From Sphingobium jiangsuense (lineage in GTDB: Bacteria > Pseudomonadota > Alphaproteobacteria > Sphingomonadales > Sphingomonadaceae): 64,000 nt of DNA. Of this stretch, positions 17,611-26,037 are shown one piece after another. The notes below the pieces were generated by a model. It saw only the letters and a program-made list of their open reading frames with translations. It was not told where the DNA came from and did not search any database. The DNA is taken from positions 19,967 to 83,966 of the forward strand of contig NZ_JACIDT010000017.1 of assembly GCF_014196495.1 (NCBI RefSeq), written 5' to 3'. The stretch's first letter is position 1, and every line of letters starts with the position of its first letter. A program made the position numbers and the translations under genes.

Positions 17611-19299
17611 ATGAAGCCCGAAGGACGTTTGCAGGTGGCGGCGGGGTTCCGCTCGGAACGCGGCCACCGGCCCGACAATCAGGACTTCGCCGGGGTCTAT
17701 GAGGCCAGCGAGACGCAGCGCATCCGCCACGGCATGGTCGCGGCGCTGGCCGATGGCGTGGGCGGCGCGAGGGGCGGCCGCATCGCGGCGGAACTGGCCG
17801 TGCGCACGCTGATCGACGGCCTTTACGAGCAGCCCGACACCATCGGCCCGGCAGCGGCGGCGCAGCGGGTGATGGCCCCGTTCAACAGCTGGCTGCACGC
17901 GATGGGACGAACCGAATCCATGGCCCACGCCGCCACCACTTTCACCGCATTGGTTATCAAGGGCCGCCGCGCCCATGTGCTGCATGTCGGCGACAGCCGC
18001 GCCTGGCATTTCCGCGACGGGCGCCTGACGCTGCTGACGCAGGACCATGCCCACTCCCACCCGGATCGCCGCCATATCCTCTATCGCGCGCTCGGCATCG
18101 AGGAGCGGCTGCGGCTCGACCATCAGCAGATCCCGCTGGCCGAGCATGACCGGCTGCTGCTGACCAGCGACGGCGTGCACGGCAGCCTGTCGGCGCGACG
18201 CATCGAACGGCTGCTGGCCGCGCGCAACTCGCCCGAAGCCGATGCCGCCGCGCTGGTCGAGGCGGCGCTGGCCGCGGGCAGCCAGGACAATGCGAGCGCG
18301 GTCCTGCTCGATATCGTCGCCCTGCCCGCGATCGACCATGACAGCGTCGCGGGTGATCTGGCGCGCCTGCCCATCGCCGATCCGCCCGCGCAGGGCGAGA
18401 GCATCGACGGCTTCCGCCTCGACGCGCAGCTTGCCGACGGGCGCTACACCCGCCTGTTCCGCGCCACGGACACCCTCTCCGGCCGGAGCGTCGCGATCAA
18501 ATTCCCCAAGCCCGCGCTGCTTTCCGAAGGCAGCGCCCGCCTCGCCTTCGCGCGGGAGATGCTTGTGGGCAGCCGGGTTTCCAGTCCGTTCGTGGCGAGC
18601 ACCATCGCCATTCCGCCCGAACGCCAGACCCGCCTCTACGGCGTCCAGCCCTTTTACGAGGGCGAGACGCTGGAAGCGCGGCTCGCCCGCCCGGTCGATC
18701 TGAAGGACGGGCTGGCGATCGCGATCAAGCTGACCCGCGCGGTCGCCGCGCTGCACCGGCTCGACATCATCCATCGCGACATCAAGCCCGACAATGTGAT
18801 GCTGCTGCCCGACGGCGGGCTGAAGCTGATCGACCTCGGCGTCGCGCGTCTGCCCCGCGTCGAGGAGTTCGAGAGCTGCGACATTCCCGGCACGCCCGCC
18901 TATCTCGCGCCGGAGATGTTCGCGGGCAATCCGGGCGACGAGGGCACCGACCAGTTCGCGCTGGGCGTTACCCTCTGGCGCCTGTTCGCCCGCGCATGGC
19001 CCTATGGCGAGGTCGAGGCGTTCAGCCGCCCGCGCTTCCGCCCGCCTACGCCGCCCGGCCGCATCAGGAGCGACCTGCCCGCATGGCTCGACAGCATATT
19101 GATGCGCTCGGTCGCCATCGATCCGGCGGAGCGCTTCGGCGATGTGGTGGAATTGCTCCGCGCGCTGGAGGGAGGCGCCGCCGTGCCGCGCGCCGCGCCG
19201 GGCTTCGTCCCGCTGGTCGAGCGCGACCCGGTGCGCTTCTGGCAGGTCGTCTCGCTGCTGCTCGCCCTCGCGCTGGTCGTGGCGCTGGCCTGGCGCTGA
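17611..19299 (+). CDS. PP2C phosphatase / Ser-Thr protein kinase fusion
   Basis: This is a 562-residue protein. The N-terminal PP2C domain (about residues 5-240) shows RPDNQDFAG, ALADGVGGARGG and HVGDSRAW. The C-terminal eukaryotic-like kinase domain (about 265-525) shows the ATP lysine in VAIKFPKP, HRDIKPDNVML near residue 388, a DLG in place of DFG (LIDLGVA) and GTPAYLAPEM. One transmembrane helix ends the chain, so it is tail-anchored. ATG 17611 lies ten bases after GGGAGG; ATG 17602 is too close to that site. It stands between narK and nasS; Pseudomonas aeruginosa nitrate loci are remembered to carry a kinase gene too. Confidence 0.87.
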   Translation: MKPEGRLQVAAGFRSERGHRPDNQDFAGVYEASETQRIRHGMVAALADGVGGARGGRIAAELAVRTLIDGLYEQPDTIGPAAAAQRVMAPFNSWLHAMGRTESMAHAATTFTALVIKGRRAHVLHVGDSRAWHFRDGRLTLLTQDHAHSHPDRRHILYRALGIEERLRLDHQQIPLAEHDRLLLTSDGVHGSLSARRIERLLAARNSPEADAAALVEAALAAGSQDNASAVLLDIVALPAIDHDSVAGDLARLPIADPPAQGESIDGFRLDAQLADGRYTRLFRATDTLSGRSVAIKFPKPALLSEGSARLAFAREMLVGSRVSSPFVASTIAIPPERQTRLYGVQPFYEGETLEARLARPVDLKDGLAIAIKLTRAVAALHRLDIIHRDIKPDNVMLLPDGGLKLIDLGVARLPRVEEFESCDIPGTPAYLAPEMFAGNPGDEGTDQFALGVTLWRLFARAWPYGEVEAFSRPRFRPPTPPGRIRSDLPAWLDSILMRSVAIDPAERFGDVVELLRALEGGAAVPRAAPGFVPLVERDPVRFWQVVSLLLALALVVALAWR

Positions 19300-19468
19300 A
19301 CCGGAGCGCGCGCGAAAGGTAAGGGTCGCGCCCTTTCCTCTTCCCGCCTGTGCCCGATCGCCTGTCATGATGCCGCCGCCGCTCCGTTCGAAAACGCAAA
19401 AAGGCCGCGCGGTCCGAGCCCTTATGCTCGAACCGGCGGCGCCATTGCCTGTGGTCATGTGATGAGCG

Positions 19469-19519
19469 ATGCCACGCCGTTGCGGCATCTGGATGAATCG
19501 GAGAACGCCTTCGTTCTCC
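19469..19519. terminator. Tandem hairpins between convergent genes
   Basis: Two hairpins stand 11 bases apart: ATGCC...GGCAT (19469-19488) and the perfect GGAGAACG-CCTT-CGTTCTCC (19500-19519). Neither has a long T-run. They lie between the 3' ends of the kinase gene and nasS and most likely end or protect those transcripts. Confidence 0.45.
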
Positions 19520-19559
19520 TGTCCGGATCAGATTGTGGCCGTTCGCCTTTTCTCGCAAG

Positions 19560-19572
19560 TGCAAAATTTGCA
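19560..19572. repeat. 13-base perfect palindrome
   Basis: TGCAAAATTTGCA is an exact palindrome in the gap between the kinase gene and nasS. It could be a protein-binding site, but no gene starts nearby, so its function is unclear. Confidence 0.3.
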
Positions 19573-19627
19573 TCGCGGAAAAACGGCAAAGCAGTTGTGG
19601 CCCGTCAGATCATAAAAGCGTTATAGA

Positions 19628-20839
19628 TCAGATGGTTACGCCGTCCTGCGCCAGATAGGCGAAAGGCTCGTCCGGGTCGAACAGCCTGCCGTCGAAGAAG
19701 CGGTCCGGCCCCATCACCAGCCGCCCGCCATGGCTGCCCGCGCCCAGCGGCGCGCTGATCGCCCCTTCCACCTTCAGGCTCGCGCCCGGCAGCACCGCGC
19801 CCGTGCCCGCGAAGGCGGAACGGTAGATATCCGGGCGGAAGGTCGCGGCGGCGGCGGCAAAGCCTTCGGCGGTGGGCCGCGCATGGCCCCAGCGAGCCAT
19901 CTGCGAATAGAGCCACATCGCCTGGCTGCGCCAGGGGAAGCTCGCCGCCTCGCCATGCAGCACGAGGAAATCGGGCACCCGCACCGCCTCTTCGCCCCTG
20001 CGGCAGACGAGCCTGCCCGACAGGCCGCGCGCGATCAGTTCGGCGGGCAGGCCGATATAGTCCGCGCGGGAAAGCAGATCGGCGACCGCCTCCAGATTGG
20101 CGGGGTCGGCGGCGAACTGCCCCGCCGCGTAGAGCGCCCGCAGCAGCGCCTCCACCTCGCTGCGCCGTTCGTCGAGCAGCTCGGCCCGGAACGCCAGCAG
20201 CTTCTCCACCCCGCGCGACCAGATGCGCGAGGTCGAGGAGATGATGACGGCATCGCCCCGCTCCACCGCAAGGCTGTTCCACGGCTCGCCCACCACCGAT
20301 CCGTCGATCTCCCCGGCGGCGAACGCATCCGCGATCAGCGGCGGGGCGACGACGCGGATCTCCACGTCGCGCTCCGGGTCGCAGCCGCAGGCGGCGAGCC
20401 AGTAGCGCAGCATGTAGTTATGGCTGGAATAGCGATGCACCACGGCGAAGCGCAGGCGGCGGCCGGCGGCGGCCATCTCCTTCGCTATCCCGGCCAGCCT
20501 TTCGCCCAGCGGACGGGCCTCGGCCTCCATCCCCATGTCCAGCCTGTCGGCCAGCGCCGCCGATACCGCGATCGCATTGCCGTTGAGGCCCAGCATGAAC
20601 GGCGCGCCGATGGGCTGCGGCGGGCGGTCCAGCCCCAGCGCCATGGCGATGGCGATCGGCGCGACCAGATGCGCGGCGTCGGTCTGCCCATAGGTCAGCC
20701 GGTCGCGCACCGCCGCCCAGGTCCGGTCCCGCACCAGCGCGATCTCCACGCCCTCGCGCGCGGCAAAGCCCATTTCGCGCGCCACCACCGGCAGCGCGCA
20801 ATCGACCAGCGGCAGGAACCCTATGCGAAACCGGTTCAT
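19628..20839 (-). CDS. nasS: NasS-type nitrate sensor (NrtA-like, cytoplasmic)
   Basis: This is a 403-residue periplasmic-binding-protein-like fold resembling NrtA/CmpA, without a signal peptide or lipobox (starts MNRFRIGFLPLVD), as expected for the cytoplasmic sensor NasS. In the NasS-NasT system the sensor holds NasT inactive until nitrate or nitrite binds. It overlaps nasT by four bases and is co-transcribed behind it. With no membrane transporter components adjacent, an ABC-importer role is unlikely. Confidence 0.87.
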   Translation of the reverse strand: MNRFRIGFLPLVDCALPVVAREMGFAAREGVEIALVRDRTWAAVRDRLTYGQTDAAHLVAPIAIAMALGLDRPPQPIGAPFMLGLNGNAIAVSAALADRLDMGMEAEARPLGERLAGIAKEMAAAGRRLRFAVVHRYSSHNYMLRYWLAACGCDPERDVEIRVVAPPLIADAFAAGEIDGSVVGEPWNSLAVERGDAVIISSTSRIWSRGVEKLLAFRAELLDERRSEVEALLRALYAAGQFAADPANLEAVADLLSRADYIGLPAELIARGLSGRLVCRRGEEAVRVPDFLVLHGEAASFPWRSQAMWLYSQMARWGHARPTAEGFAAAAATFRPDIYRSAFAGTGAVLPGASLKVEGAISAPLGAGSHGGRLVMGPDRFFDGRLFDPDEPFAYLAQDGVTI

Positions 20840-21417
20840 AAGCTTCCTCCCAGCAGGTTTTCCGCCGTTATCAGCGCCTCGGCGACTTCCACGATGCGCC
20901 GCCCGCCGTCCATCGCCTGCTTGCGCAGCAGCGCATAGGCGGTCGGCTCATCGACGCCGCGCCGCTTCATCAGCAGCGCCTTGGCCCGGTCGATGGTCTT
21001 GCGCTCGGCCAGCGCGGAGCGGGCCTCCTGCAATTCGGCCTGAAGCCGCGAAAAGGCATGGAAGCGCCGCACCGCCAGCTCCAGCACCGGCTTGATCCGG
21101 TCCTTGCGCAGCCCGTCCACCACATAGGCGGAAATGCCCGCATCGACCGCCTCGGCGATCGAGGCCTCGTCCGACTGGTCGACGAACATCGCGATCGGCC
21201 GGGCGAGCGCGCGGGAAAGGGCGAAGCTTTCCTCCAGCATGTCGCGACTCGGATTTTCGAGATTGATGAGAATGACGTCGGGCGCCAGCCGCTCCAGCTC
21301 CGCCACCACGCCGTGCCGCTCGACCAGCAGCGCGATGTCGTCCAGGCCCGCCTCGCGCAGCCCTTCCTCGATCACGGCCGCGCGGGCGGCGCTTTCATCG
21401 ATGATGGCGATCTTCAC
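20836..21417 (-). CDS. nasT: NasT-type ANTAR antiterminator
   Basis: This is a 193-residue protein: a response-regulator-like receiver domain (residues 1-120, KIAIIDESAARAAVIEEGL) and a C-terminal ANTAR RNA-binding domain (about 125-185, LAERKTIDRAKALLMKRRGV...AYALLRKQAM). ANTAR proteins prevent termination in the leader of nitrate-assimilation operons by binding paired hairpins. It forms an operon with nasS and is divergent from the glycosyltransferase-like gene. Its target should be the leader of the narK operon. Confidence 0.9.
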   Translation of the reverse strand: MKIAIIDESAARAAVIEEGLREAGLDDIALLVERHGVVAELERLAPDVILINLENPSRDMLEESFALSRALARPIAMFVDQSDEASIAEAVDAGISAYVVDGLRKDRIKPVLELAVRRFHAFSRLQAELQEARSALAERKTIDRAKALLMKRRGVDEPTAYALLRKQAMDGGRRIVEVAEALITAENLLGGSL

Positions 21418-21604
21418 GACATGTCCGTTTTCAAAGCCCCAGCAGCCACAGCGTCCGTTAGCGGTATCGGCAAAGTCAGTAAACCGCGCAAAGAGGAGGA
21501 GAGCGCAAGGCTCCTTTCACCATTTGGTGGCAGAAGGCTTGTCATCGTGCCCCAGTCCCCGCAAACCGGGCCGGGCACGGCAGGAAAGCAAAGGAAACGG
21601 GTCG

Positions 21605-22534
21605 ATGTGGTCGGGAATCGAATGGCGGCTGAAGCGCGCGCTGTACAACCAGCGCTGCAAGGCGATTTTCGACACGCCCCCCATAGAGGCGCGGCAGGAC
21701 GGCGTCGTGCTGTTCTCGATGATCGGCACGCAGGTGCTGATCCCCTATCTGGTCGCGGCGAAATCGCTGCACCATCATCTGCGACGGGGCCGCTTCGTCA
21801 TCATGGACGACGGCACGCTGACGGATCGCGACAAGGCGGCGCTGGATCATCATCTAGGCAGGCCGCGCATCCTGTCGCTGCGCGATGTCGATGTCGGCCC
21901 CTGCCCCCATGGCGGCACCTGGGAAAGGCTGCTCACCATTCTCGACATGGCGGCGGACGATTATGTGATCCAGCTCGATTCCGACACCGTCACCACCGGC
22001 CCGGTGCCGGAAGTCGTCGAGGCGATCGCCGCCAATGCCAGCTTCACCCTGCTGGGCGCGGAAACCCCGGTCGAGGCGATCACCGACGTCGCGGATTTCA
22101 CCCGCCGCTCCTTCCCCGATGGCGCGCCGACGCAGGAATGCCGCACCGGCCATATCCAGGGCGCGACCGAATCGATCCTGACGGAGCTGGTCATAACGGG
22201 CTGGCCGGACCTGCGCTATGTGCGCGGCTGCTCCGGCTTCGCGGGCTTCGCGCGCGGGCAGAACCGGCAGCTGGCGACCGCCTTCTCTCAGGCGGCGGGC
22301 GCGATCCTCGGCCCGAAGCGGTGGAGCGAATGGGGAACGGAGCAGGTGACGTCCAGCTTCGTCGTCGCCAACGATCCCAACGGGCGCGTGCTGCCCGCCG
22401 GCCGCTATATCAACTATTGGGGCGAGGCCCTGCCCGCCGACCCGCGCTTCCTGCATTTCATCGGCACCTATCGCTGGCACCGCTTCGAATATCTCAACCG
22501 GTCGATGCAGGCGATCCGTTTGCTGGGGCGCTGA
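21605..22534 (+). CDS. Putative glycosyltransferase-like protein
   Basis: This is a 309-residue protein with no signal peptide. A DxD-type motif in QLDSDTVTTGP near residue 122, preceded by acceptable GT-A strand patterns (VLIPYLVAAKSL, RFVIMDDGTL), suggests a nucleotide-sugar glycosyltransferase fold. ATG 21605 follows AAAGGAAA; the frame is open farther upstream, but that part overlaps nasT antisense. It converges with the flippase gene, seven bases apart. Family assignment is tentative; the cluster context (flippase, UbiA, GT-C-like) supports a glycan role. Confidence 0.6.
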   Translation: MWSGIEWRLKRALYNQRCKAIFDTPPIEARQDGVVLFSMIGTQVLIPYLVAAKSLHHHLRRGRFVIMDDGTLTDRDKAALDHHLGRPRILSLRDVDVGPCPHGGTWERLLTILDMAADDYVIQLDSDTVTTGPVPEVVEAIAANASFTLLGAETPVEAITDVADFTRRSFPDGAPTQECRTGHIQGATESILTELVITGWPDLRYVRGCSGFAGFARGQNRQLATAFSQAAGAILGPKRWSEWGTEQVTSSFVVANDPNGRVLPAGRYINYWGEALPADPRFLHFIGTYRWHRFEYLNRSMQAIRLLGR

Positions 22535-22541
22535 CCGGGTT

Positions 22542-24032
22542 TTAACCTTCAGCGGGCATTTCGATGGTCCGATTGCGCAGCATCGCGATCAGTTCCTTCA
22601 GCATGTCGCGCCAGAACAGGTACAATATCCCGCCATAGCTCACCACCCCCGCCGACACGAGCACGCCCAGCTGCACCACGGCGGGCAGCGGCGGCAGCAT
22701 CCAGTATAGCACCAGCACGATCAGCGCCATCGGGATCGACGCGCCCAGCGCCGGGGTTATCGCCCGCACCAGATCGGCCGCATGCAGGCCCAGCACCGGC
22801 CCGGCGATGCGGATGGTCGCCAGCGTGAGCAGCGGAATGCCGGTCGCCCAGGCGACGGCCAGCCCCAGCCCGCCATAGCCCACGCCGATGAGGAAAGTCG
22901 TCGGCATCAGGATCGCGCCGACGCCCGAAATCCACGCCGTCAGATGCGGCCGCCCGACCGCGTTGAGCGCGGGGGCGAACAGCACCTGCAACGCATAGAA
23001 GGGCATGGACGCGGCGAGGATCGACACGAACGGCGCCATTTCCAGCCATTTGCGGCCGAACAGCAACTCCACCATCGGCAGCGCGACCACCGCCATGCCG
23101 AGATAGAGCGGACAGGCCGCCAGCAATATCATCCCCGCTGCCCGGCAAAAGGCGCGGCTGAGCATCGGCTTGTTCGCCTGCATGCGCGAATAGACCGGGA
23201 ACGCCACGTCGTTGAGCGGCGGGATGAAGCGCGACACGAAAATCTGCGTCAGGAACAGCGCCTCGGCATAAAGGCCCAGTTCATGCGGATCGAGCACACG
23301 GCCGCCGATCAGGATATCCGCCTGGCTCTGCACCATGATGAGCAACTGCGAGCCGAGCAGCGAGGCGCCGAACAGCAATATCCCCCCCGACCCGCGAAAA
23401 TCGAAGCTGGGCAGCATGAAGAATCGCGTCGCGATCATATTGCCGACGCCCTTCACCCAGAAGCCGATGATCGGCGCCACCACCAGCGTCCACACGCCCC
23501 AGCCCAGCAGCGCGCCGACCAGCGAGACGGTCGCCGTCACCAGCGCGGTGATGATGTTGACCAGCGCGGGCCGCTTGAAGCTGAGGCTGCGCCCGATCAG
23601 CACTTCGGGCAGCGAGATGAACGGCGTCGCCAGATAGATCAGCGCCTGCACCCGCAGCATCGTCGCGACGAGAGGCTGGTTGTAATAATCGGCCGCCACC
23701 CCGGCGAGCGCCAGTTGCGCCAGCGCCAGCCCCCCGTTCAGCACCAGCATCAGCCCGAACGCCTGCCGCAGCTGCCGGTTGTCGAGCGTCGGCGCCTGCA
23801 CCAGCGCGCTGACGAGGCCGACGCCGTTCATGAAGCTCATGAAGTTGAGCACCACCTGCGTCATCGCGAACAGGCCATAGTCGGACGGGTCGAGCAGGCG
23901 CACGACGATCAGCGTGCTGGCCCAGGACACCGCCTGCGCGACGATCTGACTGCCTGATCGCCAGAACACGGCGTTCCTCACCCGGCTGCCGAAATTCCGG
24001 TCCTCGACATTGGCGTCCTGCATGTGATCCAT
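22542..24032 (-). CDS. Polysaccharide/lipid-linked oligosaccharide flippase (Wzx-like, MOP superfamily)
   Basis: This is a 496-residue, 12-14-helix integral membrane protein of the MATE/MOP polysaccharide-transport type. N-terminal NAVFWRSGSQIVAQAVSWAS and RLLDPSDYGLFAMTQVV (around residues 18-60) are characteristic of Wzx/WzxC proteins. It should flip undecaprenyl-linked glycan across the inner membrane. ATG 24032 (MDHMQD) or the in-frame ATG at 24023 are both possible. It lies 14 bases after the HAD-UbiA gene on the same strand, so the two are probably an operon. Confidence 0.88.
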   Translation of the reverse strand: MDHMQDANVEDRNFGSRVRNAVFWRSGSQIVAQAVSWASTLIVVRLLDPSDYGLFAMTQVVLNFMSFMNGVGLVSALVQAPTLDNRQLRQAFGLMLVLNGGLALAQLALAGVAADYYNQPLVATMLRVQALIYLATPFISLPEVLIGRSLSFKRPALVNIITALVTATVSLVGALLGWGVWTLVVAPIIGFWVKGVGNMIATRFFMLPSFDFRGSGGILLFGASLLGSQLLIMVQSQADILIGGRVLDPHELGLYAEALFLTQIFVSRFIPPLNDVAFPVYSRMQANKPMLSRAFCRAAGMILLAACPLYLGMAVVALPMVELLFGRKWLEMAPFVSILAASMPFYALQVLFAPALNAVGRPHLTAWISGVGAILMPTTFLIGVGYGGLGLAVAWATGIPLLTLATIRIAGPVLGLHAADLVRAITPALGASIPMALIVLVLYWMLPPLPAVVQLGVLVSAGVVSYGGILYLFWRDMLKELIAMLRNRTIEMPAEG

Positions 24033-24046
24033 CGTGTAAGGCGCCC

Positions 24047-25504
24047 TCAGACCGGCAGGGTGAGCTTCTGCGCGGCCAGGAACAGCAACGCGCACATCAG
24101 ACCCACGGCGATGCTGCGCGGGTCGCGCACGGCGAAGGCCACGGGGTCGCCATCCACCTCGCCGCGCCGCGCCATCATCCAGATGCGGTTGATCCAGTAT
24201 AGCAGCGGCAGGCAGATGAACCAGAGCAGCTCCGGCGTCGCATAATGGCGCGCGGTGCCGAGATCGTTGGCGAAGAGCGCCAGCACGAGGATCGACACCA
24301 TGCCCGCGCCGATCCCCGCCGTCATCACCACGTCGAGGTCGCTCGGCACATAGCCCCTTCCCCGCAGCATCGCATCCGGGTCGTCGGCGTCGCGCAGCTC
24401 GATATAGCGCTTCAGATAGGCGAGGCTGAGGAACAGGAACACCGAGAAGAGCAGCAGCCAGAAGGACAGCGGCACGCCGATCGCCACCGCGCCGATCCAC
24501 AGCCTTACCGTATAGAGCGAGGCGAGCGCGATCACGTCCGCCACCATCACCGCCTTGATGCGGAAGGAATAGGCGCAGGTCAGCACCACATAGGCGAGCA
24601 GCGCCGCCAGCAGCGGCCAGCCGCCCAGCAGCAGGCCGCCTGCCAGCCCCGCCACGCCCAGCGCGAGCGATAGGAGGATCGCGGCCGGGATCGACAGGTC
24701 GCCATGCGCGATCGGCCGACGATATTTGGTGCGGTGGGCGCGGTCGGCCTCCACGTCCAATATATCGTTGACGAGATAGATGGCCGAGGCGACCAGCGAC
24801 ATGCACAGCATCGCCGCCACCGCCTTGCGCGCCACCAGCGGGGAGAGGAAGAGGCCGGAGGTCAGCGCGGGGACAAGCACCAGCCCGTTCTTGGTCCATT
24901 GATGCAGCCGCATCGCCTTCAGCGCCGAACGCCAGAAAGGCGGCTTGCCTCCCCCTCCACCGCCGACCCGCCGGACCTCAGGCCCGCGTCCCGGCACGAA
25001 GCCCACGCTCCACCCCTCCCGCGCGGCGGCCCAGAGGCAGATATCGGCGCGGCTGTCCCCGACATAATCGAACGGCGCCCCCTCCCCGATCGCCCGCCGG
25101 ATCGCGGCGAGCTTGGCGGCGGATTTGCGGTTGGCGCGCCCCCGCGTGCCGATGATCGCGGCATCGAGCCCCAGATGGCGGGCGATGCGGCTTATATGGC
25201 TCCAATGGCTGGCGCTGGCGAGGATGACGGGGCGCCCCTGCGCCCGCGCCTCGCCGATGAGGTCCATCACCTCCTGCCGATAGGGCAGGCGGTCGGCCTC
25301 GATCCGGCGGCTGCGCGCCACCATCGTCTTGGCGAGCGCCCGCCCGGCGACCAGCCAGAGGAACAGGCGCAACGCATGCCCCACCCCCTGCCGCGCATAG
25401 GCGACGAAACTTTCCAGCGAGATATCGGCGCGGGTCAGCGTGCCGTCGACATCGACGAAAAGCGGGACCTGCCCGTCGCCACCATGCTTTCCCTCATGCT
25501 GCAT
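24047..25504 (-). CDS. HAD phosphatase - UbiA prenyltransferase fusion (DPPR-synthase-like)
   Basis: This is a 485-residue fusion. The N-terminal HAD domain (about residues 12-195) shows DVDGTLT, ILASASH and YVGDSRAD. After a short Gly-rich linker, a membrane UbiA domain (about 215-485) shows NDILDVEADRAHRTKYRRPI near residue 265 and LKRYIELRDADDPDAM near residue 355. The latter and the ending MARRGEVDGDPVAFAVRD resemble decaprenyl-phosphate phosphoribosyltransferase rather than quinone prenyltransferases. Inferred activity: transfer of phosphoribose to a polyprenyl phosphate, with the HAD domain removing the 5'-phosphate. Confidence 0.78.
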   Translation of the reverse strand: MQHEGKHGGDGQVPLFVDVDGTLTRADISLESFVAYARQGVGHALRLFLWLVAGRALAKTMVARSRRIEADRLPYRQEVMDLIGEARAQGRPVILASASHWSHISRIARHLGLDAAIIGTRGRANRKSAAKLAAIRRAIGEGAPFDYVGDSRADICLWAAAREGWSVGFVPGRGPEVRRVGGGGGGKPPFWRSALKAMRLHQWTKNGLVLVPALTSGLFLSPLVARKAVAAMLCMSLVASAIYLVNDILDVEADRAHRTKYRRPIAHGDLSIPAAILLSLALGVAGLAGGLLLGGWPLLAALLAYVVLTCAYSFRIKAVMVADVIALASLYTVRLWIGAVAIGVPLSFWLLLFSVFLFLSLAYLKRYIELRDADDPDAMLRGRGYVPSDLDVVMTAGIGAGMVSILVLALFANDLGTARHYATPELLWFICLPLLYWINRIWMMARRGEVDGDPVAFAVRDPRSIAVGLMCALLFLAAQKLTLPV

Positions 25505-25699
25505 CGATACGCTTTCCCCACAGGTGACACCCTGCCGCCCCTGCGCATTGCTCCTTCCCGCAATGCCATCGTCCGGCGCGGCAGGGCAAGGCAAAAGAGG
25601 ATCGCGGGGCGGAGGAATGGCCGGGCCTTCATGCATGCACGCCCTTTAGCCGGGAATGCTGAGGGTTTGGTTAAGGGACGGGGCGGGACTTCGGCCCCA

Positions 25700-25780
25700 C
25701 CGTCACCCCGCGCAGGCTGGGGGCTGCGGCCATGCCGTGCAACATCTCCCTGAGATGCCAGCCTGCGCTGGCATGACGCG
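25700..25780. repeat. Dispersed intergenic repeat A, copy 1
   Basis: It begins CGTCACCCCGCGCAGGCTGG and ends GATGCCAGCCTGCGCTGGCA plus TGACG. The ends are related as an imperfect inverted repeat, and the right end has its own small hairpin TGCCAGCCTGCGCTGGCA. Other copies or parts occur at 28046, 37652, 46346, 55967 and 58579, always between genes. Confidence 0.8.
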
Positions 25781-25816
25781 AGAGGGGCGGTTCGGGTGGT
25801 CAGTGCCCCTTCCCCA

Positions 25817-25885
25817 CCGTTCGGGCTGAGCTTGTCGAAGCCCTGTCCTTCTTAGCCCAGGAAAGGCGGCCGTTGGGCTCCGGGT
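25817..25885. repeat. Dispersed intergenic repeat B, copy 1
   Basis: It starts CCGTTCGGGCTGAGCTTGTC and runs on through GAAGCCCTGTCCTTCT. This 36-base stretch is repeated exactly, inverted, at about 51512-51547. Similarity continues through CCGTTGGGCTCCG at its right end. The surrounding 25505-26037 interval holds no credible gene besides repeats A and B. Confidence 0.8.
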
Positions 25886-26037
25886 GAACGGAGTTTACCC
25901 TGCGGCTTCATTGGAAAATGGCCGTAACCCGCGATTCAACCGCAAGGGAAAAAGGGCTAATGAAAAATCAACACCCACCCGCTAGGGTCCTCCGCGACCT
26001 AAATCCGCCCGTCCCTTCCACAGCATCACAGGCCGCC

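Noticed and set aside
17500..19488. Long minus-strand open frame opposite the kinase/phosphatase gene
   Set aside because: It mirrors the plus-strand gene, has Arg/Gln/His-rich composition typical of GC-rich antisense frames and shows no domain.
19469..19519. ANTAR (NasT) target RNA
   Set aside because: Although there are two tandem hairpins, the loops do not fit the A1-G4 hexaloop rule and no nitrate gene lies downstream on either strand.
24033..24899. N-terminal extension of the flippase into the UbiA gene
   Set aside because: The extra 290 codons are an out-of-frame reading of the UbiA gene; the flippase starts naturally at 24032 or 24023.
25700..25885. CRISPR array
   Set aside because: Repeats A and B are dispersed singly across the window, not regularly spaced with unique spacers.
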